A DNA stretch of 51,738 nt, taken from assembly GCA_017427525.1 (NCBI GenBank), contig JAFRSP010000044.1, forward strand, positions 1-51,738. The letters run 5' to 3'. Origin of the DNA: Clostridia bacterium (GTDB lineage: Bacteria; Bacillota; Clostridia; Oscillospirales; Feifaniaceae). This document shows positions 8,783 to 17,060 of this stretch, piece after piece; position 1 is the stretch's first letter; every line of letters begins with the position of its first letter. Under the pieces are notes generated by a model. The model ran no database searches. It was not told the DNA's origin and saw only the letters and a program-made list of their open reading frames with translations. Both the position numbers and the translations under genes were made by a program.

Positions 8783-9307
8783 TTACTCCTGTGTCTGTTC
8801 GCCGCTGAAGGTGAGGTGGATGCGGCGGGCAATGAGGTAGAAGATGGGAAGATAAAAAAACGAGGTAACGGCGGTCATCACGATGGACTCCGCATGAGCG
8901 AAAAAGCCCGAGAAGTCAGCCGTTACGATGAGGCGCAGCAGCAGATCGCCCGCAAGGATTGCGGCATAGGAGCAGCAATAGAGCGAAAAGACAGAGAAAA
9001 ATCCGGGCAGCATATAGAGCCGAGAGACTAAGCCGCACAGTGCGCCGATGAGTAGAAGAGTCAGCGCTGAACGGCCGGCCGCCGCACTGACGGTGGCGTC
9101 CATCGCCAGGCCCAAAAAGAGGCCGAAGAGGCCGCCGGTCAGTTCGCCTTCAAACATCGCAACGGCGACCACCGCCGCGACTGTCATCACGGGAACGACG
9201 CCCATGAGCCGAAGGTCGGAGAGCAGGGTGGTCTGCAGCAGAAAAACGGCGAGGTCAAGCAGACCGTAGACGGCGATTTGATTGAGGCGACTCTTTTCAA
9301 GAATCAT
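8783..9307 (-). CDS. mreD: Rod shape-determining membrane protein MreD
   Basis: An integral membrane part of the elongasome. The 174 residues contain about five hydrophobic segments, with the family-like stretch GLFGLFLGLAMDA in the middle and a C-terminal FFYLPIFYLIARRI segment. GGAGG precedes the ATG by nine bases. It is placed between mreC and mrdA, the standard order, although the gap to mreC is unusually long (162 bases). Sequence conservation in this family is weak, so the call rests partly on position. Confidence 0.9.
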   Translation of the reverse strand: MILEKSRLNQIAVYGLLDLAVFLLQTTLLSDLRLMGVVPVMTVAAVVAVAMFEGELTGGLFGLFLGLAMDATVSAAAGRSALTLLLIGALCGLVSRLYMLPGFFSVFSLYCCSYAAILAGDLLLRLIVTADFSGFFAHAESIVMTAVTSFFYLPIFYLIARRIHLTFSGEQTQE

Positions 9308-9469
9308 ACGGTAACACCTCCGGGAGTCGTTCCCGACGCAAAAATCCTTCTGTTCGGACCTCTGTTGAGACAGCCCGCCAGAGGAGACGAGGAGACGCTT
9401 GCAGGAGAGGTTTTTTGAAAAATCTCCATTTGTGAGAAGCTGCGGCTCCGTTTGGGCGAAAAACCCGGG

Positions 9470-10330
9470 TCACGGCTGCTCCGCGAGCTCTGCCGATGCT
9501 TCCACGGGGAGGAATTGCTTGACCACCATCACGTAGCGAACTGCGGAGAAGTCAACGGCGGGGGTCAACACGGCATAGGAGGAGATATCGTGGTTTTCAG
9601 AGAGCACCTCGGTGACCGTGCCGATGACAATGCCCGCGGGAAACATGCCGCCGAGACCGGAGGTCTCCACAATGTCGCCGGTCTCAGCCGAGGAGCTGCT
9701 GGGCAGGTAGTTGACACGGCAAAGCCCCTGTTTTGAGAGCTCGGCGTCGCTCTCCAGCAGACCGAGGTCTCTGGTGCGGGAGATCACAGCTCCGATGGGG
9801 GTGAGATCGTCGAGGATGGAGGTCACTTTGGAATAGGTCGGGGCCACCTCGGTGACGAGACCGGCCAGTCCGTCCAGTGTGATAACGGCGTCATACCGCT
9901 CGATTCCGTCGAGACTGCCGCAGTCGATGGTGAAGGTAAAGAACAGATTGTCGGGGTCCCTGGCGATCACCTGTGCAAAGGCATATTCAAAGGGACGCTC
10001 GGTCTCGATCACGCCGCAGAACTCCCGAAGGATCTCGTTTTCGTTTTTGTAGCGGTTAAAATCGCGAAGCTGCTGCTCGAGCTCAAGCACCCGCCCGCGC
10101 AGGGCTTCATTTTCCTGTGAGATCTCATCGTAGCGGGTGAAATACCCGAGCTTGTCGGAGACGAAATTGGAAAGGGTTGTCACTCCTTTCTGCAGCGGTG
10201 TGAGAACCACGCCGACAATGCTCGAGAGGGGTCCTGTCGTTCCGCGCTGCTGCACGGTATACATGAATAGGAGCAGGCAAAGGCAGAGCGCCGCAAGAAT
10301 CAGGAAAAAGCGGCGGTTCTTCGCAGTCAA
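9470..10330 (-). CDS. mreC: Rod shape-determining protein MreC
   Basis: A bitopic elongasome scaffold that contacts PBP2 outside the membrane. There is one membrane segment at about 9-26, then a coiled coil at about 65-105 (YDEISQENEALRGRVLELEQ), then the beta-barrel domain with LDGLAGLVTEVAPTYSKV. The chosen start is TTG with AAGGGGG nine bases ahead, giving MTAKNRRFF and 286 residues; an upstream ATG in the same frame would run into maf and add an unrelated N-terminus. It follows maf by 40 bases. Confidence 0.95.
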   Translation of the reverse strand: MTAKNRRFFLILAALCLCLLLFMYTVQQRGTTGPLSSIVGVVLTPLQKGVTTLSNFVSDKLGYFTRYDEISQENEALRGRVLELEQQLRDFNRYKNENEILREFCGVIETERPFEYAFAQVIARDPDNLFFTFTIDCGSLDGIERYDAVITLDGLAGLVTEVAPTYSKVTSILDDLTPIGAVISRTRDLGLLESDAELSKQGLCRVNYLPSSSSAETGDIVETSGLGGMFPAGIVIGTVTEVLSENHDISSYAVLTPAVDFSAVRYVMVVKQFLPVEASAELAEQP

Positions 10331-10370
10331 GGTAGAAACCCCCTTTCTTGGCTGCGTGAGAGGGAAGCGA

Positions 10371-10952
10371 TCAGAGCACGTGGAGATCGAAATGCTGCTC
10401 CAGCATGCGGGCGAGCGTGAAGACCGGCAGGCCGACCACGGCAAAATAATCCCCCTCGATGCTGCTCACCAGGGTAGAGCCCTTGCCCTGGATGGCATAG
10501 GCGCCGGCCTTGTCGAAGGGCTCTCCGCTGGCAATATAGCGATCGATTTCTTCGGAAGAAAGCTCTTTGAAGTTGACCTTGGTGATCACCACTTCATTTT
10601 TCACCTGTCCGCGGCAGGCAATCGCGATGCCGGTGTAGACCGTGTGGGTCTTGCCCGAGAGCATTTCCAGCATTTTTCGGGCTTCGGATTCATTCTGCGG
10701 CTTGCCCAGCAGCATCCCGTCCACCTCGACCACGGTGTCGCAGCCAATGACGATAGAGAGCGGGAAGTCCTCGGCCACGTCTTGTGCTTTTGCGACCGAC
10801 AGGATGGCGGCGAGCGCCTTTCCGGAGCTCATGGCATAGTCGAGCTCGTTGATTTTCGAGGGAGCCACTTCAAATTCCAGCCCCAGATCGGTGAGCAGCT
10901 GCTGACGGCGGGGAGAATTGCTTGCAAGTACGATTCGCTGTTTCAAAACCAT
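10371..10952 (-). CDS. maf: Maf family nucleotide pyrophosphatase
   Basis: A house-cleaning enzyme that hydrolyses dTTP/UTP or modified nucleotides to monophosphates. In Bacillus, Maf is linked to septum formation. The N-terminal motif IVLASNSPRRQQLL is followed by VIGCDTVVEVDGMLLGKP and YAIQGKGSTLVSSIEGDY, all diagnostic. Length is 193 residues. The ATG at 10952 has GGAGG four bases ahead and overlaps the end of the DUF4321 gene by ten bases; a longer open frame upstream has no family match. The maf-mreC order is also seen in Bacillus, except that radC and mreB lie between them there. Confidence 0.96.
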   Translation of the reverse strand: MVLKQRIVLASNSPRRQQLLTDLGLEFEVAPSKINELDYAMSSGKALAAILSVAKAQDVAEDFPLSIVIGCDTVVEVDGMLLGKPQNESEARKMLEMLSGKTHTVYTGIAIACRGQVKNEVVITKVNFKELSSEEIDRYIASGEPFDKAGAYAIQGKGSTLVSSIEGDYFAVVGLPVFTLARMLEQHFDLHVL

Positions 10953-11218
10953 TTCCTCCAAACATAGAATGATAGGCCAAGCCCAAGCAGGATGGCGATA
11001 CTCAGGTGAAACGACAATCCAAAAGTGAGAGAGACGACCGAAAAGTCGAGCACCACGGGGTTTTGCGTGCCGATCCCGAAGGTGCATCCGTAGGAGAGCC
11101 AGGAGAGCGGCTCAAAGCCCTTTGTCAGCTCGGTCACGAAGGAGCCGAGCACGATACCGGAGAGGAAGATCAAAACACCCGTGGGGGTGAGGGGTTTCTT
11201 TTTGCTTCGCGTTGCCAT
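10943..11218 (-). CDS. DUF4321 small membrane protein
   Basis: A 91-residue protein with a basic N-terminus and two or three hydrophobic segments (about 12-30, 55-68 and 70-88). It resembles the clostridial DUF4321 family, which is often found beside maf; its function is unknown. Its ATG overlaps the dut stop (TAATG) and its end overlaps maf by ten bases, so the three genes are probably translated as a coupled set. Placement next to mreCD suggests an envelope role, which is inference. Confidence 0.8.
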   Translation of the reverse strand: MATRSKKKPLTPTGVLIFLSGIVLGSFVTELTKGFEPLSWLSYGCTFGIGTQNPVVLDFSVVSLTFGLSFHLSIAILLGLGLSFYVWRKWF

Positions 11219-11706
11219 TAAAGGCCCCCTTTCCGGCCGGAGGAGGCGCCTTCCGGCTCCAGCGGAGCGAGACCGGTTGAGCCGAATCCGCCTGCGCCGC
11301 GCTGGGTGGAGTCAAGCGAGGGACGCAGGTCGAGCGCCGCTTGGGCCACGGGGAGCAGTGCGAGCTGGGCGATGCGCATTTTGCCCGTGATGGAGATCGG
11401 CTGCTCGCCCAGGTTTAAGAGCGCAACGCAGAGCTCCCCGCGATAGTCGCTGTCGATCACGCCGACGCCGTTTGCAAGGCAGAGTCCCTGCCGCACGGCG
11501 AGCCCGCTGCGTGCAAAAAGCAGGCCGACATACCCCTGAGGAATGGCGACGGCCAGCCCTGTGGGAACGAGGGCAGAGGTGCCCGGGTTCAGCGTGAGCG
11601 AAACATCAGGGGCGGCGCAGAGATCGAGCGCCGCAGCGCCGGGCGTGGCATAGGTGGGAAGCACTGCGCCGGGTCGCAGAAGGGTGATCGGCAGAGAACA
11701 ATTCAA
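11218..11706 (-). CDS. dut: dUTP diphosphatase
   Basis: Hydrolyses dUTP to dUMP, which keeps uracil out of DNA and feeds dTMP synthesis. All five trimeric dUTPase motifs are visible: ATPGAAALDL (I), ARSGLA (II), GVIDSDYRGEL (III), RIAQLALLPV (IV) and RGAGGFGSTG (V, near the C-terminus). The 162-residue length is slightly long because of an extra tail after motif V. The start is TTG with GAGGAGG upstream; there is no ATG in range. Confidence 0.96.
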   Translation of the reverse strand: MNCSLPITLLRPGAVLPTYATPGAAALDLCAAPDVSLTLNPGTSALVPTGLAVAIPQGYVGLLFARSGLAVRQGLCLANGVGVIDSDYRGELCVALLNLGEQPISITGKMRIAQLALLPVAQAALDLRPSLDSTQRGAGGFGSTGLAPLEPEGASSGRKGGL

Positions 11707-11814
11707 ATCAGGGTTCCTCCTCGGTTGAATTTGCCGTGGCCCTGCAGGGTGTGCAGGAAGCCGTGCAGAGAAAGGGGAGAAAGCAAATCAGGGAAAACGA
11801 CGGCCTGCTTTTGA

Positions 11815-13908
11815 TCAAAGCACCCCGCGAACAGTCAGCCCCCGGGTGAAGTCGGCAGGACGCGCATCCGGCCCGCCCAGGTAGGCGGCGATCACGATGC
11901 CTGCCTCATCTGCCGTCTCGGTGGTGAAAGAGAGCAGGGAGAAATGCACGGGTAGTGTCTGATACTCCTCCCGATCGGCAAGCCAGAGGGTTTTGGCGTT
12001 GTGCAGCACCGTGCGGCAGCTGTCACCGTCGCGCAAAATGGGCAGATTTTCCCCCATACGGTCGGTGAGGGGGAGGGGGAGCTGACAGGCGCCCGAACAG
12101 CCGAACTCGTTGCGCGCCGGACAGGTTTCGCTCAGCATAAGAGGGAGCCGGCCATAGGCGAAAATGCCGACCGGCAGGCACTTGTGCAGGGCGCGAAGCT
12201 GGGCAAAATTGAGCTCGCACGAGGCGGTCACGGCGGAAAGGCCGAGTTCTTTGAGGGCGGCGACGCTCTGAGAGTTGAAGGCGTTGAGCCCGAGATCTCC
12301 CACAACGGGAAGACGGAACTCTCCGCAGAGTGCAAGATGTCCCAGATTGTAGATCAGGGCGCGCTGCGCACCGAGCCGGCAGGCGTCGGCAAGCTGCTGC
12401 CGGATGCGGGGAAAGTCCCTGTCGCGCGCCGCGCGCGGCAGGGCCGCGCCGAGCTGTACCCCAGCGTCGCGCAGTGCGGCGAGCGCATCGGGATGGGCGG
12501 AGAATTCGTGCACGGGGAAAAAGCAACAGTCGGCAAGCGCCGCATTTTGAGGCGCCTGATCCGACCGGGAAAATCGACAATAGATCGCTCGTTTTTGAAC
12601 GGGTTCTTCCGGAGGAAGGGGCGGGATGCGGTTCGTGAAGGGAATGGCGGGCTCCGGACGGGGCAACAGGCTCAGCGCCTCGCGCCGCATGGCATTGAGG
12701 GCAGAGAGGGACAGCATGAGCCCTGCTTCGAACTCGCAGGACACATTGCGGCAGACAAAGCCGGTGCCGCCGGTTTTGGAAAGCGCGCGGGAAACGATCT
12801 CCTCCGAGAGCGGATGGCTGCGCGCCGGCTCAGGAATGGGGCCGCTCACCGAAACGCTGAATCCCTCACAGCAGGCCGAAAGCCGTGTGGGGCTGCCGGC
12901 GTGCGCTGCAAAGAAAAAGGAGACCTCCCGTGCGGGACCTTCACCGCGCGGCACAAAGGCCGCGATCTGCTCCCGCTGGGCGGCGAGCAAGGGTTCCATC
13001 CGCTCGGGCGGCGTTTCCTCCCGCATGCCGAACATCTCTTTTCCCGGCGCGCCGCGGTAGTAGGCGTCGGTAAAACCGGATCGAGAAAAGAGCTCCTGCA
13101 CCTGTGCAAGCTCTTTTTTGCGGGGCGGGCGATGCTCATCCTTGAGGGTGCGGTAGAGCTTTGTCACGCCGTAGACGTATTCGGGGCGCTTCATCCGTCC
13201 CTCGATCTTCACGCAGCCCACGCCGATCGATTCAAGCTCGTCAAGATGCTCTGCCAAACAGTTGTCTTTGAGCGAAAGCAGATGACGCGGCTTTCCGCCG
13301 CGCAGCGAGTAGGGCAGCCGACAGGGACCGGCACACCGTCCGCGATTGGCGCTGCGCCGTCCCACCAGCGCCGAAAGATAGCACTGGCCCGAAACACTGT
13401 AGCACAGTGCGCCGTGGCAGAAAGCTTCGATTTCAACAGGGGAGTCGGCACAGAGAGAAGAGAGCTCCTCCTTTGAGAGTTCTCTTCCGACAACGGCCTG
13501 CCTGCATCCGAGCTGATTCAGACAGAAGAGAGCCGGCAGTGAGTTGGCCGCAGCCTGCGTGGAGGCGATGATGCGAAGCTCAGGCGCCATACTGCGCAGA
13601 GCGCGCATGAGCCCGAGGTCCTGCACGATAACGGCGTCGACGCCCCATGCACAGAGCCGGCCGACATAGGAGAGGGCCTCCTCCAGCTCGCGGTCGGAAA
13701 TGAGGGTATTGACGGTGACATAGCTCTTTACCCCGTTTTGACGGCAGTAGGCAATAGCCTGTTCCATCTCCGCATCCTCAAAGTTCTTGGCTCCCTGGCG
13801 GGCGTTAAAGCCGCCGCCGCCGAAATACACGGCGTCGGCCCCGCCGGCCACGGCGGCGCGAAGGGCTTCAAAGGAACCGGCGGGAGAGAGAATCCGCAGC
13901 CCCTCCAT
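11815..13908 (-). CDS. U32 family peptidase / RlhA-like rRNA hydroxylation protein
   Basis: The U32 domain covers about 5-290: LSPAGSFEALRAAVAGGADAV at the start, and a Cys-bearing core from CHGALCYSVSGQC to GRCAGPCRLPY (about 165-200) that probably holds an iron-sulfur cluster. A DUF3656-like C-terminal part follows (about 390-697). Relatives include RlhA (23S rRNA hydroxylation) and the collagenase-like U32 proteins, so protease activity is not assured. Its start overlaps the zapA stop (TGATG). The 108-base gap to dut has no clear promoter or terminator. Confidence 0.9.
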   Translation of the reverse strand: MEGLRILSPAGSFEALRAAVAGGADAVYFGGGGFNARQGAKNFEDAEMEQAIAYCRQNGVKSYVTVNTLISDRELEEALSYVGRLCAWGVDAVIVQDLGLMRALRSMAPELRIIASTQAAANSLPALFCLNQLGCRQAVVGRELSKEELSSLCADSPVEIEAFCHGALCYSVSGQCYLSALVGRRSANRGRCAGPCRLPYSLRGGKPRHLLSLKDNCLAEHLDELESIGVGCVKIEGRMKRPEYVYGVTKLYRTLKDEHRPPRKKELAQVQELFSRSGFTDAYYRGAPGKEMFGMREETPPERMEPLLAAQREQIAAFVPRGEGPAREVSFFFAAHAGSPTRLSACCEGFSVSVSGPIPEPARSHPLSEEIVSRALSKTGGTGFVCRNVSCEFEAGLMLSLSALNAMRREALSLLPRPEPAIPFTNRIPPLPPEEPVQKRAIYCRFSRSDQAPQNAALADCCFFPVHEFSAHPDALAALRDAGVQLGAALPRAARDRDFPRIRQQLADACRLGAQRALIYNLGHLALCGEFRLPVVGDLGLNAFNSQSVAALKELGLSAVTASCELNFAQLRALHKCLPVGIFAYGRLPLMLSETCPARNEFGCSGACQLPLPLTDRMGENLPILRDGDSCRTVLHNAKTLWLADREEYQTLPVHFSLLSFTTETADEAGIVIAAYLGGPDARPADFTRGLTVRGVL

Positions 13909-14207
13909 CAGTCGCGGCGCCGGCGCGCTTCGTCGAGCTCGAGACGCAGCTTGTTCATATCTTCCAGATAGCTGCGGAGCTGTGCGCGCAGATTGTCGGC
14001 CGTCTCGTCGGAGCGGCGCTTCTCGTCTGCAAACTGAATGGCGGCATAGATGGCGGCCATGGTGACCGAAGCTCGCGGATTGCGGTTCATCAGCTCGCGC
14101 ATGGTTTCGTCTACCATACGGGCTGTTTTTTCCACCGTGTCGCGATTTTCAGAGGTGGTCACATTGTAAGCGGTGCCGAGGATTCTGATTTCGTATTGTT
14201 CACTCAT
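13908..14207 (-). CDS. zapA: Cell division protein ZapA
   Basis: A small FtsZ-bundling protein. The 99 residues have the family start YEIRILGTAYNVTTSEN, then VDETMRELMNRNP, then a C-terminal coiled coil at about 62-99. The ATG at 14207 has GGAG upstream, which fits the usual ZapA length; the open frame continues further upstream without family similarity. It overlaps the U32 gene by one base, a pairing common in Firmicutes. Confidence 0.93.
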   Translation of the reverse strand: MSEQYEIRILGTAYNVTTSENRDTVEKTARMVDETMRELMNRNPRASVTMAAIYAAIQFADEKRRSDETADNLRAQLRSYLEDMNKLRLELDEARRRRD

Positions 14208-14361
14208 GCTGTTACTCCTCCTCAAAGGGAAGGCCTGTATTGATCGGTCTGGCCGCCTTCCGGAACCAGACCGTTTTGAACGTGGAAAGGAAATATCTGC
14301 GGGGAAGCGCCCTTTCCGCACAAAACGGATCGGGCGGAGTTCAACAAAAGGGGAATAGGGC

Positions 14362-15171
14362 TTACAGGGTGTGAAGGATCGGCTTTCTCTTGGTAAAGGT
14401 CGCATAGGCCTTAAAACCGGACTCCCGCAGCGCCTGCTGGGTTTCTTCGAGATAGCTGCCGACATTTTGCTCATTGTGTCCGTCGCTGCCAATGGTGACA
14501 AGTTCGCCGCCCAGCTCGCGGAAACGCCGCAGGATGGAGACCGAGGGCACCGGCTCGCCCAGCGTGCGAAATCCCGAGGTGTTGGCCTCCAGTGCCAGCC
14601 CGCGCTGTGCGATGGTTTTCAAGACCTCGTCCACCACGTCGAGACAGTGGTCGACGCTGAGACGGCGCTGCACATGAATCATGGCGTAGCGCAGCGGAAG
14701 CGTGAGGTGAGCAAAGGAGTCGAAATCGGCTTTCTGCGCCAGCTCGAGACACTCCTCCATATAGGCGGTCAGAAAGGGCTCGATGTCCTCGCAGCCATAG
14801 TCGAAGAAGTAGGCGTCAAAGCCCTTGATGGTGTGCAGCGAACAGAGCACACAGTCGAAGGGATAGATGGCAAGCCCCTCCTTGGCATGGGCCTCATCCT
14901 GAGTCCAGTTTCCGATCTCCAGACCGAGACGCAGACTGATGCGATCTCCCACAGCGCTTTGCGCCGCTGCAAAGCGTTCCAGCAGACGATCGGCGTCGAA
15001 GGGTTTTTTCCGCAGCTGCCAATCATAGCAGGGGGAGCCGCACTCCCAGTGATCGGTGATGCAGAGTTCCTGCAGCCCTTTGTCGGCCGCGGCGCGAGCC
15101 AGATCGACCATGTCGGTTTTGGAATCGGGAGAAATGTCGCTGTGAGAATGAAAGTCAGAATAGTAGGCCAT
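14362..15171 (-). CDS. PHP-domain histidinol-phosphatase family protein
   Basis: A 269-residue metal-dependent phosphoesterase. The PHP motifs are seen in order: DFHSHSDISPDS (7-18), CITDHWE (about 37-43), LGLEIGNW (about 81-88), CSLHTIKG and a final IGSDGHNEQN. The nearest relatives are HisK/HisJ-type histidinol phosphatases. No other his genes are in the window, so the substrate is uncertain. It stands alone between zapA and a peptide-binding lipoprotein, with an inverted repeat (14245-14273) downstream that lacks a T run on this strand. Confidence 0.87.
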   Translation of the reverse strand: MAYYSDFHSHSDISPDSKTDMVDLARAAADKGLQELCITDHWECGSPCYDWQLRKKPFDADRLLERFAAAQSAVGDRISLRLGLEIGNWTQDEAHAKEGLAIYPFDCVLCSLHTIKGFDAYFFDYGCEDIEPFLTAYMEECLELAQKADFDSFAHLTLPLRYAMIHVQRRLSVDHCLDVVDEVLKTIAQRGLALEANTSGFRTLGEPVPSVSILRRFRELGGELVTIGSDGHNEQNVGSYLEETQQALRESGFKAYATFTKRKPILHTL

Positions 15172-15270
15172 GAGATGAGCCGCCTCCGATCAAAATATAG
15201 ATGGCGCGGGGGAGAGAAAGCGCGGGAAAGATACAGGCTTGCGCGTCGAGCGCTTGTGGTTTGGAGCAAG

Positions 15271-16872
15271 TCAGGCGCGCAGGCTGGTTTTGCTGTAGTC
15301 GTTTTTGCTCACCGTATCGCTGAGCTGCGGCGGATTCTCTACATACGAAGCCACCGGCGTAACGGTGTACCATTCGAGCAGGGGAAGGAAGGGAATTTGC
15401 TCTGCCAGGAGTTGCTGCACCTGGCGCAGAGCGTTTCTGCGCAGCGCGATATTGGGCTGTGCAATGGCGGCATAGAGCCGGTTGCTGACGGTGGTGTTTT
15501 GATATCCCGAGATATTGAGCTGGCCTCCGATGGCGACGCGGTGCAGAATGGCTTCGGGATAGGGCCCCTGATAGCCGCCGTACAGGGTCATCTCATATTC
15601 GCCCGACGTGACGACGGTGGCCTCCCACTCCTCCCGATCGGTCTGGATCACGGTGAGATCGATACCGACCTCGCCGAGCTGCCGCTTGAGCACGGCGGCG
15701 ATTTCGGGGTAGGGTTCCACATCGCAGACCGAAAGCGTGAGGCGGATATAGCGGCCGGAGTCATTTTTCGAATAGAGGTTCGAGAGATACGAATCCGACT
15801 GTCTCGCGTTGTATTCGGGAACGGTCGCGCTCTGGAGCAGCGCCTGTTCAAAGGTGGGGGAGAGAAAATGAGTGGATACAGCGCCGATCCCCTGCATGGC
15901 CACGCTCAGAAGCTCTTCCCGGTCAATGGCGTGGGCCACAGCGAAGCGTAGCATGGGGTTGTTTCGGAAAATACTGCCCTCCGTCACATTAAAGGCCAGC
16001 TGGATGCGGGTGGCGTCGTCTACAGAGAGCAGGGTGACGGCAGGATTTTCCTCATAACTTTTGAGGGAGGAAAGAGGCAGGCCTACGGTGAGTACCTCGA
16101 GCTCGCCGCGCTCAAAGGCCGCGCGAGCCTCGGCGGCGCTGGGATAGTATTGAAAAACAAGACGATTGAGGGCGGGCCTACCGCCGTAATACCCGTCGTT
16201 TCGGGCCAAAATGACTTGTCCCGTATCCGGATTGCGCTCCTGGAAATAGAAGGGCCCTGTCCCGATGGGATGGGTCACGGCCTCGGCAGTCAGCCAATCC
16301 TGATCCTGATAAAGGTGCTGCGGCAGGATCGAGGCTCCCGGCTCCGCCAGCGTGTATAAAAACAAAGGAGAGGGGGTGGAAAACGAGAGATGGACCGTCT
16401 CAGCGTCGCTGAGCCAGATCTCCTTCACCTGGGAGAACTGGTCATAGAGCACGCCGCGCTGCGAGCGGATGGAGGTGAGGGTCCAAACCACGTCTTCGGC
16501 GGTGAAGGGCTGCCCGTCGTGCCAGAGCACACCCTTGCGCAGCTTGAGGTTCAGCACGGTGGCGTCATCGTTGAAGTTCCACTCGGTGGCGAGGTCCGGC
16601 AGAAGGTTTCCCGTGCTGGTCAGGCAGACCAGACGGGAGAAGAGATTTTCACTGATAGCGTCGGCGTCTTCATCCATGGCGTCGGGATTGAAGGTATAGG
16701 GCAGGCTGAGCAGCGGAAGACGCAGAGAACCGTCGCGAATGGCGGTTTGCGAAGAGTCCGAAGCAGGGGGGGTCGTCCCATCGTTTTTATGGCAGGCGGG
16801 CAACCCAAGACAGGTTGTGGCAGCCAATAACAGCGCAAGCAGCGCCCGACTCAGCTTTACTTTTCGGGGCAT
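15271..16872 (-). CDS. Peptide/nickel-type ABC substrate-binding lipoprotein
   Basis: A family 5 solute-binding protein (DppA/OppA-like). The signal peptide ends at the lipobox LPAC, so Cys27 is probably lipidated and the protein sits outside the membrane. The core shows LATEWNFNDDATVLNLKLRK and WHDGQPFTAEDVVWT. The ATG at 16872 has AAGGAGG six bases ahead; an earlier in-frame ATG would put extra residues before the signal peptide. Length is 533 residues. No permease or ATPase genes adjoin it, so it is an orphan binding protein that must share a transporter. Confidence 0.92.
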   Translation of the reverse strand: MPRKVKLSRALLALLLAATTCLGLPACHKNDGTTPPASDSSQTAIRDGSLRLPLLSLPYTFNPDAMDEDADAISENLFSRLVCLTSTGNLLPDLATEWNFNDDATVLNLKLRKGVLWHDGQPFTAEDVVWTLTSIRSQRGVLYDQFSQVKEIWLSDAETVHLSFSTPSPLFLYTLAEPGASILPQHLYQDQDWLTAEAVTHPIGTGPFYFQERNPDTGQVILARNDGYYGGRPALNRLVFQYYPSAAEARAAFERGELEVLTVGLPLSSLKSYEENPAVTLLSVDDATRIQLAFNVTEGSIFRNNPMLRFAVAHAIDREELLSVAMQGIGAVSTHFLSPTFEQALLQSATVPEYNARQSDSYLSNLYSKNDSGRYIRLTLSVCDVEPYPEIAAVLKRQLGEVGIDLTVIQTDREEWEATVVTSGEYEMTLYGGYQGPYPEAILHRVAIGGQLNISGYQNTTVSNRLYAAIAQPNIALRRNALRQVQQLLAEQIPFLPLLEWYTVTPVASYVENPPQLSDTVSKNDYSKTSLRA

Positions 16873-16943
16873 GGATTCCTCCTTATCTGAAGGCACGCCG
16901 GCGGAGTGGATGCCGGCGCGAAAAAGAGCGTCAATATAGCTAT

Positions 16944-16973
16944 AGTTTACACCAAGAAAGGGTCCTTTGTAAA
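16944..16973 (-). promoter_or_regulatory. Possible promoter for the peptide-binding lipoprotein
   Basis: On the minus strand, TTTACA (16968-16973) and TAAACT (16944-16949) are 18 bases apart, about 70 bases before the gene. It is back to back with the rmuC promoter. The -10 box is weak. Confidence 0.35.
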
Positions 16974-16982
16974 CGTCAAAGA

Positions 16983-17011
16983 TTGAATCCTGTGTGAAAG
17001 TTTAGTATAAT
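16983..17011 (+). promoter_or_regulatory. Promoter for rmuC
   Basis: -35 TTGAAT at 16983-16988 and a perfect -10 TATAAT at 17006-17011 with 17-base spacing, about 50 bases ahead of the rmuC ATG. Confidence 0.7.
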
Positions 17012-17060
17012 TTCCGAAAAGGAGAACCGCGCAAAAGCGTGTGCGGGAAGGAGTATTTCT

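Noticed and set aside
14245-14277. CGGTCTGG/CCAGACCG hairpin with TTTT as a terminator
   Set aside because: The T run is on the plus strand, but the flanking genes are both on the minus strand, so it ends no known transcript.
14371-15951. 526-codon open frame antisense to the PHP phosphatase and peptide-binding genes
   Set aside because: It lies opposite two clear genes; high G+C creates long antisense frames. The same applies to the long frame at 12001-13476 opposite the U32 gene.
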